This document shows, in pieces, positions 7,130 through 14,937 of a stretch of 39,488 nt of DNA (its first letter is position 1; every line of letters begins with the position of its first letter). The stretch covers positions 1-39,488 of the forward strand of contig JAKABA010000022.1 in NCBI GenBank assembly GCA_021802115.1. The letters are read 5' to 3'. Both the position numbers and the translations under genes were made by a program. The DNA is from a bacterium. GTDB lineage: Bacteria; Chloroflexota; Dormibacteria; UBA8260; Bog-877. The notes under the pieces are model-generated. The model had not been told where the DNA came from. It did not search any database and was given only the letters and a program-made list of their open reading frames with translations.

Positions 7130-8077
7130 ATGATCGATGGAGTCTCGGCGGAGGCCTCGGACCCGTCTAGCATCGGCGCTCCTCGCTGGATTCAGGTCGA
7201 AGCCAGCCGGTCGTGGCTTGAGCTTCTCCGGGACTATGCCAGCCTGACCAAGCCCGGGGTCATGAGTCTGCTCCTGGTCACCGAGTTCCTGGCCATGGTC
7301 ACCGCCGCGCGGGGGTTCCCGGGATGGGGGCTCAGCGCCGCTGCCCTGGCGGGCGGCGCCATGGCCTCGGGAGGGGCATCGGCGATCAACTGTTGGTTCG
7401 ATCGGGACATCGACGCGGTGATGGGCAGAACTCGCAATCGCCCGGTTCCCGCCGGGAGGATCTCGCCCCGTTCGGCAGTGGCGTTCGGCCTCGGGTTGAC
7501 CGTCTTGGCGTTGGCCACCTTCTGGTTTCTGGTGAACCCGCTGGCCGCAATCCTGTCGCTGGCCGGGGGGGCCTTCTATGTCCTCGTCTACACCTTCTGG
7601 CTCAAGCGCACCACCAAGGAGAACATCGTGATCGGGGGGGCGGCCGGGGCGGTGCCGCCCCTGGTCGGCTGGGCCGCCGTGACCCACTCGATTGGCGCGG
7701 TCGGGTTGCTGCTGTTCCTACTCGTCTTCCTGTGGACGCCTCCGCACTTCTGGTCGCTCTCCCTGATCCTGCGCCGTGACTATCAGGCGGTGGCGGTGCC
7801 GATGCGGCCGGTCGTGGTCGGGGTGCGCCGGACCAAGACCGGGATAGCGGCCTACGCCACCATCATGACCATCGCCAGCTGCCTGCCGGCGCTGTGGCTG
7901 GGACCGCTGCAATTGGTGGTGGCGCTGGGCCTGGGGGCGCCATTTGTGGCGCTCAGCTTCCGCGTGCTGGCCGAGCCGATCGGCACGGTGTGGGCGCGGC
8001 GACTCTTCCTGTTCTCCATCGCCTACCTCTTCCTCTACTTCGTGGGCACGGCCCTGGTGGCTGTCGCCGGGCGGTGA
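7130..8077 (+). CDS. ctaB: Heme O synthase (protoheme IX farnesyltransferase)
   Basis: CtaB transfers a farnesyl group from farnesyl diphosphate to protoheme IX, making heme O for terminal oxidases (and heme A after CtaA). The 315-residue protein is an integral membrane UbiA-type prenyltransferase. After LTKPGV (39-44) comes the first Asp-rich motif, NCWFDRDIDAVMGRTRNRP (87-105), then TPPHFWSLSL and RRDYQAVAVPM (about 203-225), which form the second binding region. About eight or nine hydrophobic helices are visible. The open frame extends to 6800, but ATG 7130 gives the family length and has GGAG close upstream. ATG 7076 is an alternative. Other oxidase genes are not in the window, so the cytochrome c oxidase link is from family knowledge. 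Confidence 0.93.
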   Translation: MIDGVSAEASDPSSIGAPRWIQVEASRSWLELLRDYASLTKPGVMSLLLVTEFLAMVTAARGFPGWGLSAAALAGGAMASGGASAINCWFDRDIDAVMGRTRNRPVPAGRISPRSAVAFGLGLTVLALATFWFLVNPLAAILSLAGGAFYVLVYTFWLKRTTKENIVIGGAAGAVPPLVGWAAVTHSIGAVGLLLFLLVFLWTPPHFWSLSLILRRDYQAVAVPMRPVVVGVRRTKTGIAAYATIMTIASCLPALWLGPLQLVVALGLGAPFVALSFRVLAEPIGTVWARRLFLFSIAYLFLYFVGTALVAVAGR

Positions 8078-8096
8078 GCCGGCGCCCGCCGCCAGG

Positions 8097-10313
8097 ATGA
8101 CGGCGGCAGCTCAGGGCGGGGCCATCCAGGGGCCGATCTGCTCCCCAAGTAGAATTGCTGAATTGGTGACCCAGATCGCTGAGCTGCTTCCCGGGCTGAC
8201 CTACCTGGGCGAGGAGGAGGTCCGGACCGTGGAGCGCGCCTATCGCGTCGCCGAGCGCGCCCACCAGGGCCAGTTGCGGCTCTCCGGGGAGCCCTACATC
8301 AGCCACCCGCTGGCGGTCGCGGGCCTGCTGGCGGAGATGCGCCTCGATCAGGACGCGCTGGCAGCGGCACTGCTGCATGACGTGGTGGAGGACACCGCCA
8401 TCTCCGCCGAGGAGATCCGCGCGGAGTTCGGCGACACGGTCGAAAAGCTGGTCGCTGGAGTCACCAAGTTGGGGCGGATCAAGCTCCACTCCCAGGCCCA
8501 GGTGCAGGCCGAGAACATCCGCAAGATGCTGATCGCCATGGCGGAGGACCTCCGCGTGGTGCTGATCAAGCTGGCGGATCGGCTCCACAACATGCGCACG
8601 ATCGAGTATCTGCCGCCGGAGCGCCAGCGCCGCATCGCCCAGGAGACCGCGGACATCTACGCGCCGCTGGCCCATCGCCTGGGGATGTGGCAGATGAAGG
8701 CGGAGCTGGAGGACCTCGCCTTCTCAGTGCTGGACCCGACCAACTACGAGCGCGTGCGCCAGGAGATCCTCACCCAGCGGCGGCAACGAGAGACCTCGCT
8801 GCTGCACGCTCAGAGCCGCCTCCAAGCGGCACTGGCAGAGGCGGGGATTCACGCGGAGGTGGCCGGGCGGCCCAAGAACATCACCAGCGTTTACCGCAAA
8901 ATGCAGCAGGCAGGCCGGAGCATCGACGAGATTTACGACCTGGTCGCGCTGCGGGTGATCTGCGACGACATCAAGGGATGCTACGGCTCGCTGGGAGTAG
9001 CGCACTCGCTGTGGAAGCCCATCCCCGGTCGCTTCAAGGACTACGTCGCCATGCCCAAGGGCAACGGCTACCAGTCGCTCCACACCACAGTGGTGGGCGA
9101 GGGCGGAGAGCCGGTGGAGATCCAGATTCGGACCTGGGAGATGCACCGCACTGCGGAGGAGGGAATCGCGGCCCACTGGCATTACAAGGAGGGAACCCGG
9201 GCGGACCAGCGCCTCGACCAGGGCTTCGGGTGGCTCCGCTCCTTGCTGGAGTGGCAGAAGGAGCTGCTGGACGCCGAGCGCTTCGTTGAACACGTGCGCC
9301 TGGACGTTTTCCAGGATGAGGTCTTCGTGTTCACACCCCGGGGTGACGTTCTGAGCTTGCCGTCCGGCGCGACTGCGATCGACTTCGCCTACCGGATCCA
9401 CACCGACGTGGGGCATCGCTGCCTCGGCGCGAAGGTGAACTCGCGGATGGTGCCGCTGGACTACCGGCTGCAGAACGGGGACATCGTCGAGATCCTCACC
9501 ACCAAGTCCGAGCGTCACGGTCCGAGCCGGGACTGGCTCAACTTTGCCAGGACCAGCAGCGCTCGGGAGAAGATCCGCCAGTGGTTCAAGCGGGAGCGCC
9601 GCGAGGAGAACGTCGCTCGCGGCAAGGAGCTCCTGGACCGCGAGCTGCGGCGGATGCGCGGGCTGCAGCTGGCGGCGATCCCAGCGGCGCGCCTGCAGGA
9701 GCTGGCCCGGGAGTTCAGGCTGCCCGACGTGGTGGACTTCTTCGCCGCCATCGGGTACGGCGAGATCGCCGCCCGCACGGTCGTGCTCCGCTGGGCGGCT
9801 GGTGAGGAGGAGCCGGCGGAGCGGCCCGGCTCTGGACCGCCGATCCCGCTGGTCTCACGGCCAACCCCGAGCGGAGGGGTGAAGGTGGCCGGGCTGGGAG
9901 ACCTCTTGACCAACATCGCCAGGTGCTGCAAACCGGTGCCCGGTGAGCCGATCAGGGGGTATGTCACCCGGGGGCGCGGCGTCACCGTGCACCGGGACGA
10001 CTGTGTCAACATCCGCCATGCAGGGGATCCTCGGCGGATCGTCCAGGTGGAGTGGGATGCCGACAGCCGCCAGGTCTACCCGGTGCGCCTGCGCATAGAG
10101 GGGCGGGACCGGACCGGCCTGTTGCGCGACGTCGCCACCGCCATCGCCGAGACCAAGGTCAACCTCAGCGGGGCGGCGGTGGAGGTGGAGGGGGACCACA
10201 CCGCGGTCATCTCCACGGTGGTCGAGGTCACCAGCCTCACCGAGTTGAGCCGGTTGCTGGAGCGGCTCGAGCGTGTGCACGATGTGCACCAGGTGATGCG
10301 CGAGGTCGGCTGA
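8097..10313 (+). CDS. rel: Bifunctional (p)ppGpp synthetase/hydrolase, RelA/SpoT family
   Basis: A 738-residue long-form RSH enzyme that makes and degrades the stringent-response alarmone. The HD hydrolase domain has HDVVED at residues 94-99, so hydrolysis should be active. The synthetase domain carries GRFKDYVAMPKGNGYQSLHT (311-330) and EIQIRTWEMH (341-350). The RFKD form is typical of bifunctional enzymes rather than synthetase-only RelA. A TGS domain (about 405-466), a Cys-containing zinc-finger/RIS region (IARCCKPVPG, later DDCVN) and a C-terminal ACT domain follow, all ribosome-sensing parts. ATG 8097 lies 19 bases after ctaB. GTG 8166 is an in-frame alternative. The frame to 7944 overlaps ctaB and is not supported. 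Confidence 0.95.
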   Translation: MTAAAQGGAIQGPICSPSRIAELVTQIAELLPGLTYLGEEEVRTVERAYRVAERAHQGQLRLSGEPYISHPLAVAGLLAEMRLDQDALAAALLHDVVEDTAISAEEIRAEFGDTVEKLVAGVTKLGRIKLHSQAQVQAENIRKMLIAMAEDLRVVLIKLADRLHNMRTIEYLPPERQRRIAQETADIYAPLAHRLGMWQMKAELEDLAFSVLDPTNYERVRQEILTQRRQRETSLLHAQSRLQAALAEAGIHAEVAGRPKNITSVYRKMQQAGRSIDEIYDLVALRVICDDIKGCYGSLGVAHSLWKPIPGRFKDYVAMPKGNGYQSLHTTVVGEGGEPVEIQIRTWEMHRTAEEGIAAHWHYKEGTRADQRLDQGFGWLRSLLEWQKELLDAERFVEHVRLDVFQDEVFVFTPRGDVLSLPSGATAIDFAYRIHTDVGHRCLGAKVNSRMVPLDYRLQNGDIVEILTTKSERHGPSRDWLNFARTSSAREKIRQWFKRERREENVARGKELLDRELRRMRGLQLAAIPAARLQELAREFRLPDVVDFFAAIGYGEIAARTVVLRWAAGEEEPAERPGSGPPIPLVSRPTPSGGVKVAGLGDLLTNIARCCKPVPGEPIRGYVTRGRGVTVHRDDCVNIRHAGDPRRIVQVEWDADSRQVYPVRLRIEGRDRTGLLRDVATAIAETKVNLSGAAVEVEGDHTAVISTVVEVTSLTELSRLLERLERVHDVHQVMREVG

Positions 10314-10338
10314 GCGCCTCGGGGCGGCACCGTAAACT
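10310..10338 (+). promoter_or_regulatory. Possible promoter for a near-leaderless hisS transcript
   Basis: CTGAGC at 10310-10315 (weak -35 match) is followed after 17 bases by TAAACT at 10333-10338 (good -10 match). A transcript from it would begin within a few bases of the hisS GTG at 10348, so the message would be almost leaderless. Judged by eye only. Confidence 0.3.
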
Positions 10339-10347
10339 GCCCTGGAA

Positions 10348-11613
10348 GTGGCTGGACTCACCCGACCGCGCGGCACCGACGACCTGCTCCCGGAGCGGTT
10401 CGAGGCGATGGAGCGCGCCCGGCGGCTGGGCACCGAGGTCGCCGCCCAGTACGGCTATCGGGCGCTGGAAACGCCCATCTTTGAAGCCACCGAGCTGTTC
10501 GTTCGCGGGGTCGGCGACACCACCGACGTGGTGACCCGGGAGATGTACAGCTTCGAGGACCGTTCCGGGAGATCGCTCACCCTGCGCCCCGAGGGGACGG
10601 CCCCCGTCGTGAGGGCCTTCTGGGAGTCGGACCTGCGGCAGGCGTCGCTCCCGGTCCGGCTCAGCTACTCCGGCCCGATGTTCCGCTACGACCGGCCGGG
10701 ACGCGGACGATACCGGCAGTTTCACCAGTTCGGGGTCGAGGTGCTGGGGGAGTCGGAGCCGGAGCTGGACGCGGAGGTGATCGCGGTCGCCTGGCGCTGG
10801 CTCTCCGAGCTCGGGCTGGGGGGCACCAGCCTGCAGCTGAACAGCATCGGGGACGAGAGCTGCCGTCCGCGATTTCGCGCCGCCCTGCTGGAGCATTTCG
10901 GTCCCCACCTGGCCCAGCTGCCTGAGCTCGACCGGGAGCGCTTGCGCCGCAACCCGCTGCGGATCTTGGACAGCAAGGACCCCGACGTCGCCGGACTCCT
11001 GGCCGCTGCCCCCAAGACCACCGACTTTTTGTGCGATGCCTGCCGCGAGGCCTTCCTCAGGGTGCAGGCGGCGCTGGTGGCCTACGCAATCCCCTTCCAG
11101 CTCAACCCGCTTTTGGTCCGGGGCCTCGACTACTACCAGCGCACCGCGTTCGAGGTCTGGCATGAGGACCTCAAGGGTGCGCAGAACTCTCTGTTTGGCG
11201 GTGGCCGGTACGACGGGCTCTCGGAGTTGCTCGGCTACCCGCGCTGCCCCGGAGTCGGGTTCGCGGCCGGCCTGGAGCGGGTGACGATGCTGGCGCCGCA
11301 GCCGCCGCCTTCATCACCACCTGGGGTCTGGGTGGTGGCGGCTCATCCCGATGCGGCCGCTGCGGTCATCCAGCTCGCCGAACGGCTGAGGGGTGCCGCC
11401 TTGGCGGTGGTGACGGACGCCGGGCAACGCAGCCTCAAGGCCAAGATGCGCAGCGCCGAGCGAAGCGGAGCGCAGTTGGTCTGTATCGTCGGGGAGGCGG
11501 AGCTCCGCCAGGGAGTGGTGACGATGCGGAGCCTCGGTGACGCCAGCCAGGTCGCCCAGCCCCTGGCGTCTGCCGTGGATCATGCGCGGGCGCTGCTGTC
11601 GAAGTCGCCCTGA
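10348..11613 (+). CDS. hisS: Histidyl-tRNA synthetase
   Basis: Class II synthetase that charges tRNA-His. The 421-residue length is normal. Visible landmarks are PRGTDDLLP at the start (the family's GxRDxLP region), class II motif 2 in GPMFRYDRPGRGRYRQFHQ, the His-specific GLDYYQRTAFEVW and GGGRYDGL segments, motif 3 in GVGFAAGLER, and a C-terminal anticodon-binding domain beginning near VWVVAAHPD. The GTG start at 10348 immediately precedes the conserved N-terminus. It follows rel by 34 bases and is followed 16 bases later by aspS, the common hisS-aspS pairing. Confidence 0.95.
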   Translation: MAGLTRPRGTDDLLPERFEAMERARRLGTEVAAQYGYRALETPIFEATELFVRGVGDTTDVVTREMYSFEDRSGRSLTLRPEGTAPVVRAFWESDLRQASLPVRLSYSGPMFRYDRPGRGRYRQFHQFGVEVLGESEPELDAEVIAVAWRWLSELGLGGTSLQLNSIGDESCRPRFRAALLEHFGPHLAQLPELDRERLRRNPLRILDSKDPDVAGLLAAAPKTTDFLCDACREAFLRVQAALVAYAIPFQLNPLLVRGLDYYQRTAFEVWHEDLKGAQNSLFGGGRYDGLSELLGYPRCPGVGFAAGLERVTMLAPQPPPSSPPGVWVVAAHPDAAAAVIQLAERLRGAALAVVTDAGQRSLKAKMRSAERSGAQLVCIVGEAELRQGVVTMRSLGDASQVAQPLASAVDHARALLSKSP

Positions 11614-11629
11614 ATCGAGGAGGCGTCGT

Positions 11630-13432
11630 GTGAGAGACCGGAGGATGTGCGGCAGCGTGGACGCCGGCGACGAGGGCCGAACCCTGGTGGTCGCGGGCTG
11701 GGTGAATCACCGCCGCGACCATGGCGGGCTGACCTTCATCGACCTGCGCGACCACACCGGTTTGATCCAGCTGGTCTTCAATCCGGCTTTGGCCCCGGAG
11801 GCCCACGCGATCGCCCAGCACTGCCGTCTGGAGTGGGTGCTGCGGGTCCAGGGAAAGGTTGGGCGCCGCCCTCCCGGCAGTGAGAACCCGAACCTTCCCA
11901 CCGGCGCCTTCGAGATCCGGGTGGAGAGCTGTGAGGTCCTGGGACAGGCGGAGGCGATGCCGCTGGGAGTCTCCGACGAGCAGGTAGCGGAGGAGAAGGT
12001 GCGGCTGCAGTACCGGTACCTGGATCTGCGCCGGCCGCGGATGCAGCGCAATCTCCGGGCTCGTCACCGCTTCATCAAGGCGCTTCGCGACGTGGCCGAC
12101 CGGCTCGGGTTCATTGAGATCGAGACCCCGACCATGATCCCCAGCACCCCGGAGGGCGCCCGGGACTTCATCATCCCGAGCCGGATGTGGCCAGGTCACG
12201 TTTGGGCCTTGCCCCAGTCGCCCCAGATCTACAAGCAGCTCTGCATGGTGGGCGGGTGCGACCGCTACTTTCAGATCGCCCGCTGCTGGCGGGACGAGGA
12301 TCTGCGGGCCGATCGGCAGTTTGAGTTCACCCAGCTGGACCTGGAGATGTCATTCGTCGAGGAGGATGACGTCTTCCTGGTGCTGGAGGAGATGGTGTCC
12401 ACCGCCTTTGGGACCGCGTTCGAGATTCCAGTCGAGACTCCCTGGCCGCGGCTGCCCTACCGCGAGGCGATGCGGCGCTTTGGCTCGGACAAGCCGGACA
12501 CTCGTTTCGGCCACGAGCTGAACGACGTATCGGAGGTGTTTCGGGCGTCGGGGTTCAGGGTCTTCCGCGCCGCCCTGGACCAGGGTGGCTCGGTGCAGGC
12601 CCTCCGCGTTCCGGGCGGGACCGAGCTCAGCCGCGGGGAGCTGGAGGGGGAGTGGCTCCAGGTGGCCAGGACCTACGGTGCGGCCGGACTGGCCTACCTG
12701 TGGCTGCGCTCGGGTGAGTTCGAGGGAGCGATCGCCAAGTTCCTCTCCGAAGAGGAGAAGCAGGCCTTGACCGCGCGGCTCGGTCTTCAGGAGGGGGACT
12801 GCATCTGCTTCACCGCCGGGTCGACGCCGGTAGCTCAGACGTCGCTGGGGGCGGTGCGCCTGCATGCCGCTCGTCGGTTCAGCTGGATCCCGGCGCACCG
12901 GTTCGACTTCCTGTGGATCACGGAGTTCCCGCTCTTTGAACGCGACCCGGCGACCGGCCGGATCGGGTCGGTCCATCACCCCTTCACCCAACCCCATCCC
13001 GACGACTGGGGGCTGGTGCGCACCGACCCGACCGCCGTGCGATCGCGGTCGTACGACATCGTCTGCAATGGGGTGGAGCTGGGCAGCGGCTCTCTGCGGA
13101 TCACCAATCCCGAGCAGCAGGCGCTCATCTTCGAGGCGCTGGGCCTGAGCGCCGCGGAGGCGGAGCGCAAGTTCGGGTTCCTGATGAGCGCGTTCCGGTA
13201 CGGTCCGCCGCCCCACGGAGGCTTCGCGGCGGGGGTGGACCGCATGGTGATGCTGGGTGTCGGGGAGAGCACCATCCGGGAGGTGATCGCATTCCCCAAG
13301 ACCCAGAGCGGCGCCGATCCCATGACCGGGTCACCCACCCCGGTCGCTCCGGAGCAGCTGGCCGAGGTCGGGCTCCGCCTGGCGCAGGGTCGCGAGCGAG
13401 GCGGGCCGGCCCAGGGCGGCGGCGGGGAGTGA
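11630..13432 (+). CDS. aspS: Aspartyl-tRNA synthetase, bacterial type
   Basis: Class II synthetase of 600 residues, typical for the long bacterial enzyme with its GAD insertion. The N-terminal OB fold (VAGWVNHRRDHGGLTFIDLRD) binds the anticodon. Class II motifs are visible as GFIEIETPTM, the RCWRDEDLRADRQFEFTQLD segment and GGFAAGVDRMVM near the end, followed by FPKTQSGADPMTG. GTG 11630 was chosen because GAGGAGG sits 7 bases upstream (11616-11622). The open frame continues back into hisS without support. Whether it is Asp-specific or also charges tRNA-Asn cannot be decided here: no gatCAB or asnS is in the window. Confidence 0.95.
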   Translation: MRDRRMCGSVDAGDEGRTLVVAGWVNHRRDHGGLTFIDLRDHTGLIQLVFNPALAPEAHAIAQHCRLEWVLRVQGKVGRRPPGSENPNLPTGAFEIRVESCEVLGQAEAMPLGVSDEQVAEEKVRLQYRYLDLRRPRMQRNLRARHRFIKALRDVADRLGFIEIETPTMIPSTPEGARDFIIPSRMWPGHVWALPQSPQIYKQLCMVGGCDRYFQIARCWRDEDLRADRQFEFTQLDLEMSFVEEDDVFLVLEEMVSTAFGTAFEIPVETPWPRLPYREAMRRFGSDKPDTRFGHELNDVSEVFRASGFRVFRAALDQGGSVQALRVPGGTELSRGELEGEWLQVARTYGAAGLAYLWLRSGEFEGAIAKFLSEEEKQALTARLGLQEGDCICFTAGSTPVAQTSLGAVRLHAARRFSWIPAHRFDFLWITEFPLFERDPATGRIGSVHHPFTQPHPDDWGLVRTDPTAVRSRSYDIVCNGVELGSGSLRITNPEQQALIFEALGLSAAEAERKFGFLMSAFRYGPPPHGGFAAGVDRMVMLGVGESTIREVIAFPKTQSGADPMTGSPTPVAPEQLAEVGLRLAQGRERGGPAQGGGGE

Positions 13433-13662
13433 TACCTTGACCAGGGGTCCGGGGCCCCGCCGTTTGCCAGCAGCCGACCCTAGTGACGTATTTCTCGGGA
13501 GCGCCAACAGAGCGGGCGGCCCACGAGCCTCCCGGAGAGGATGTGGAAGGCCGCGTGCGGTGCACCCACCTGGTTTTTCAGGGATCGGAGCCGGGCCGGC
13601 GGGTGCTCCCGGAGCCATCGTCGGAGTTTGAAGTGAGTCTCTCAGGGGCAAGTACTGGGGTG

Positions 13663-14103
13663 ATGAGTTCCCGCACCGCCGCCCAGACCGAACTGCGAAT
13701 CCCTGCGGATCGCGACTACATCGTGGTGGCCAAGCGGACTGCGGCGGCGATGGCCAGCGTGGCGGGGCTGGGCGTGGAGGCGCTGGACGAGTTGAACATC
13801 GCCATCGCCGAGGCCTGCGAGCACACGATCGGCGCGGCGCTCAGCGCCGGCTTCGCGGACGCCAAGGTGCGGATCGGGTTCTCCGTCCAGGAAGACGCTC
13901 TGAGGGTTGACGTCAGGCTGCTCACCGGCAAGGCTGAGCCGCAGGAGCGCACGGCGGCCGCGGTCGCGGCCAGCCCGCTGGCCGAGAGGGAGGCGTTGGA
14001 CATGGCGATCCAGATGCTCCGGTGCTTCGCCGACGACGTCGACTTCCAGGCGGTGGGGAGCGGGCTGATGCACGTCCGTCTGGCCAAGTACCGCTGGCGG
14101 TGA
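13663..14103 (+). CDS. RsbW-like anti-sigma/serine-kinase-family protein with altered ATP site
   Basis: A 146-residue protein resembling the GHKL ATPase fold of RsbW/SpoIIAB: LRIPADRDYIVVAKRT, then an N-box-like helix ELNIAIAEACEH (43-54). In RsbW proteins this helix normally ends EACTN. Here the Mg-binding Asn is His54, and the following DxGxG box is absent (RVDVRLLTGKAEP), so kinase activity is doubtful although sigma binding could remain. The gene overlaps the SigB/F-type sigma factor start by four bases, the classic anti-sigma/sigma arrangement. ATG 13663 was chosen because the family homology begins just after it. GTG 13633 and 13483 are alternative starts. No RsbV-type antagonist is nearby. 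Confidence 0.7.
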   Translation: MSSRTAAQTELRIPADRDYIVVAKRTAAAMASVAGLGVEALDELNIAIAEACEHTIGAALSAGFADAKVRIGFSVQEDALRVDVRLLTGKAEPQERTAAAVAASPLAEREALDMAIQMLRCFADDVDFQAVGSGLMHVRLAKYRWR

Positions 14104-14876
14104 CCGAGGCGGGGTTTCGGTCCTCCCAGACCTCCCCCAGGTTCGACCGCGATCTCCAGCACCGGCTGTTCGCCGAGTACCGGCGCACCCGAGACCCCGC
14201 CATTCGGGAGCAGCTGGTGGAGCAGTACGCCGCCTTGGTGCGCTCGCTGGCTCGTCGCTTTGCGGGTCGCGGCGAGCCCCTCGAGGATCTCGAGCAGGTT
14301 GGCTACCTCGGCCTGATCGCCGCGATCGACCGCTTCGAACCGGAGCTGGGTCTGGAGTTCACCACCTTTGCCACCCCCACTATCCTGGGCGAGATCAAGC
14401 GGTACTTCCGGGACAAGAGCTGGGCGGTGCGGGTGCCCCGCCGGCTCCAGGAGACCTACACCAAGGTGGTGAGGGCTCAGGAGGAGCTCGGCCAGCGCTG
14501 GGGCCGCAGCCCGAGTGTCGCCGAGATCGCCAAGCATCTGGAGCTGGAGCCGGAGGAGGTGCTGCAGGCGCTGGAGGCGGGACCCGCGCACCGGGCGGTT
14601 TCCCTCGACGGTCCCGCGCCGGGGGGCGAGGAGGCGGGTGAGATGGGGGATCGGATCGGGCAGGAGGACGAGAACCTGGACCGGATCGAGCTGCGCCAAC
14701 TGCTGGGGTCGGCGCTGCAGCACCTGACCCCCCGGGAGCAGGAGATCATGCTGCTGCGCTTCGTCGAGGAGCTGCCGCAGACGGAGGTGGCGCGCCGGCT
14801 GGGCATCAGCCAGATGCACGTGAGTCGTCTGCAGCGGGCTGCGCTGGAACAATTGAAGAAGGAGATGCCGGAGTGA
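14100..14876 (+). CDS. RNA polymerase sigma factor, SigB/SigF/SigG group
   Basis: A 258-residue group 3 sigma-70 factor. Region 2 is seen in LVRSLARRF, LEDLEQVGYLGLIAAIDRFEP (about 61-81) and FTTFATPTILGEIKRYFRD with region 2.4 RVPRRLQE. Region 3 (LGRSPSVAEIAKHL-like, here WGRSPSVAEIAKHL) and region 4 (LTPREQEIMLLRF, then the helix-turn-helix PQTEVARRLGISQMHVSRLQ) follow. Factors of this group direct general-stress or sporulation-like regulons and are held by RsbW-type anti-sigma factors. GTG 14100 overlaps the stop of the RsbW-like gene (GTGA), so the two are translationally coupled. The target regulon is unknown. Confidence 0.92.
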   Translation: MTEAGFRSSQTSPRFDRDLQHRLFAEYRRTRDPAIREQLVEQYAALVRSLARRFAGRGEPLEDLEQVGYLGLIAAIDRFEPELGLEFTTFATPTILGEIKRYFRDKSWAVRVPRRLQETYTKVVRAQEELGQRWGRSPSVAEIAKHLELEPEEVLQALEAGPAHRAVSLDGPAPGGEEAGEMGDRIGQEDENLDRIELRQLLGSALQHLTPREQEIMLLRFVEELPQTEVARRLGISQMHVSRLQRAALEQLKKEMPE

Positions 14877-14880
14877 GCCT

Positions 14881-14896
14881 GGGCCGTCACCGGCCC
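14881..14896 (+). terminator. GC-rich hairpin between sigma factor gene and alaS
   Basis: GGGCCG-TCAC-CGGCCC forms a perfect 6-bp stem with a 4-base loop, starting 4 bases after the sigma-factor stop. No T-run follows. It may terminate or attenuate, or simply stabilise the mRNA end. TAGAAT at 14903-14908 directly after it could be a -10 box for alaS, though no good -35 is seen. Confidence 0.35.
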
Positions 14897-14937
14897 GGCT
14901 GCTAGAATCCGGCGGAGCCTGCAGGAGCTGTGACAAC

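Noticed and set aside
12350..13216. 288-codon minus-strand open frame opposite aspS
   Set aside because: Antisense shadow, with no start signal or family match.
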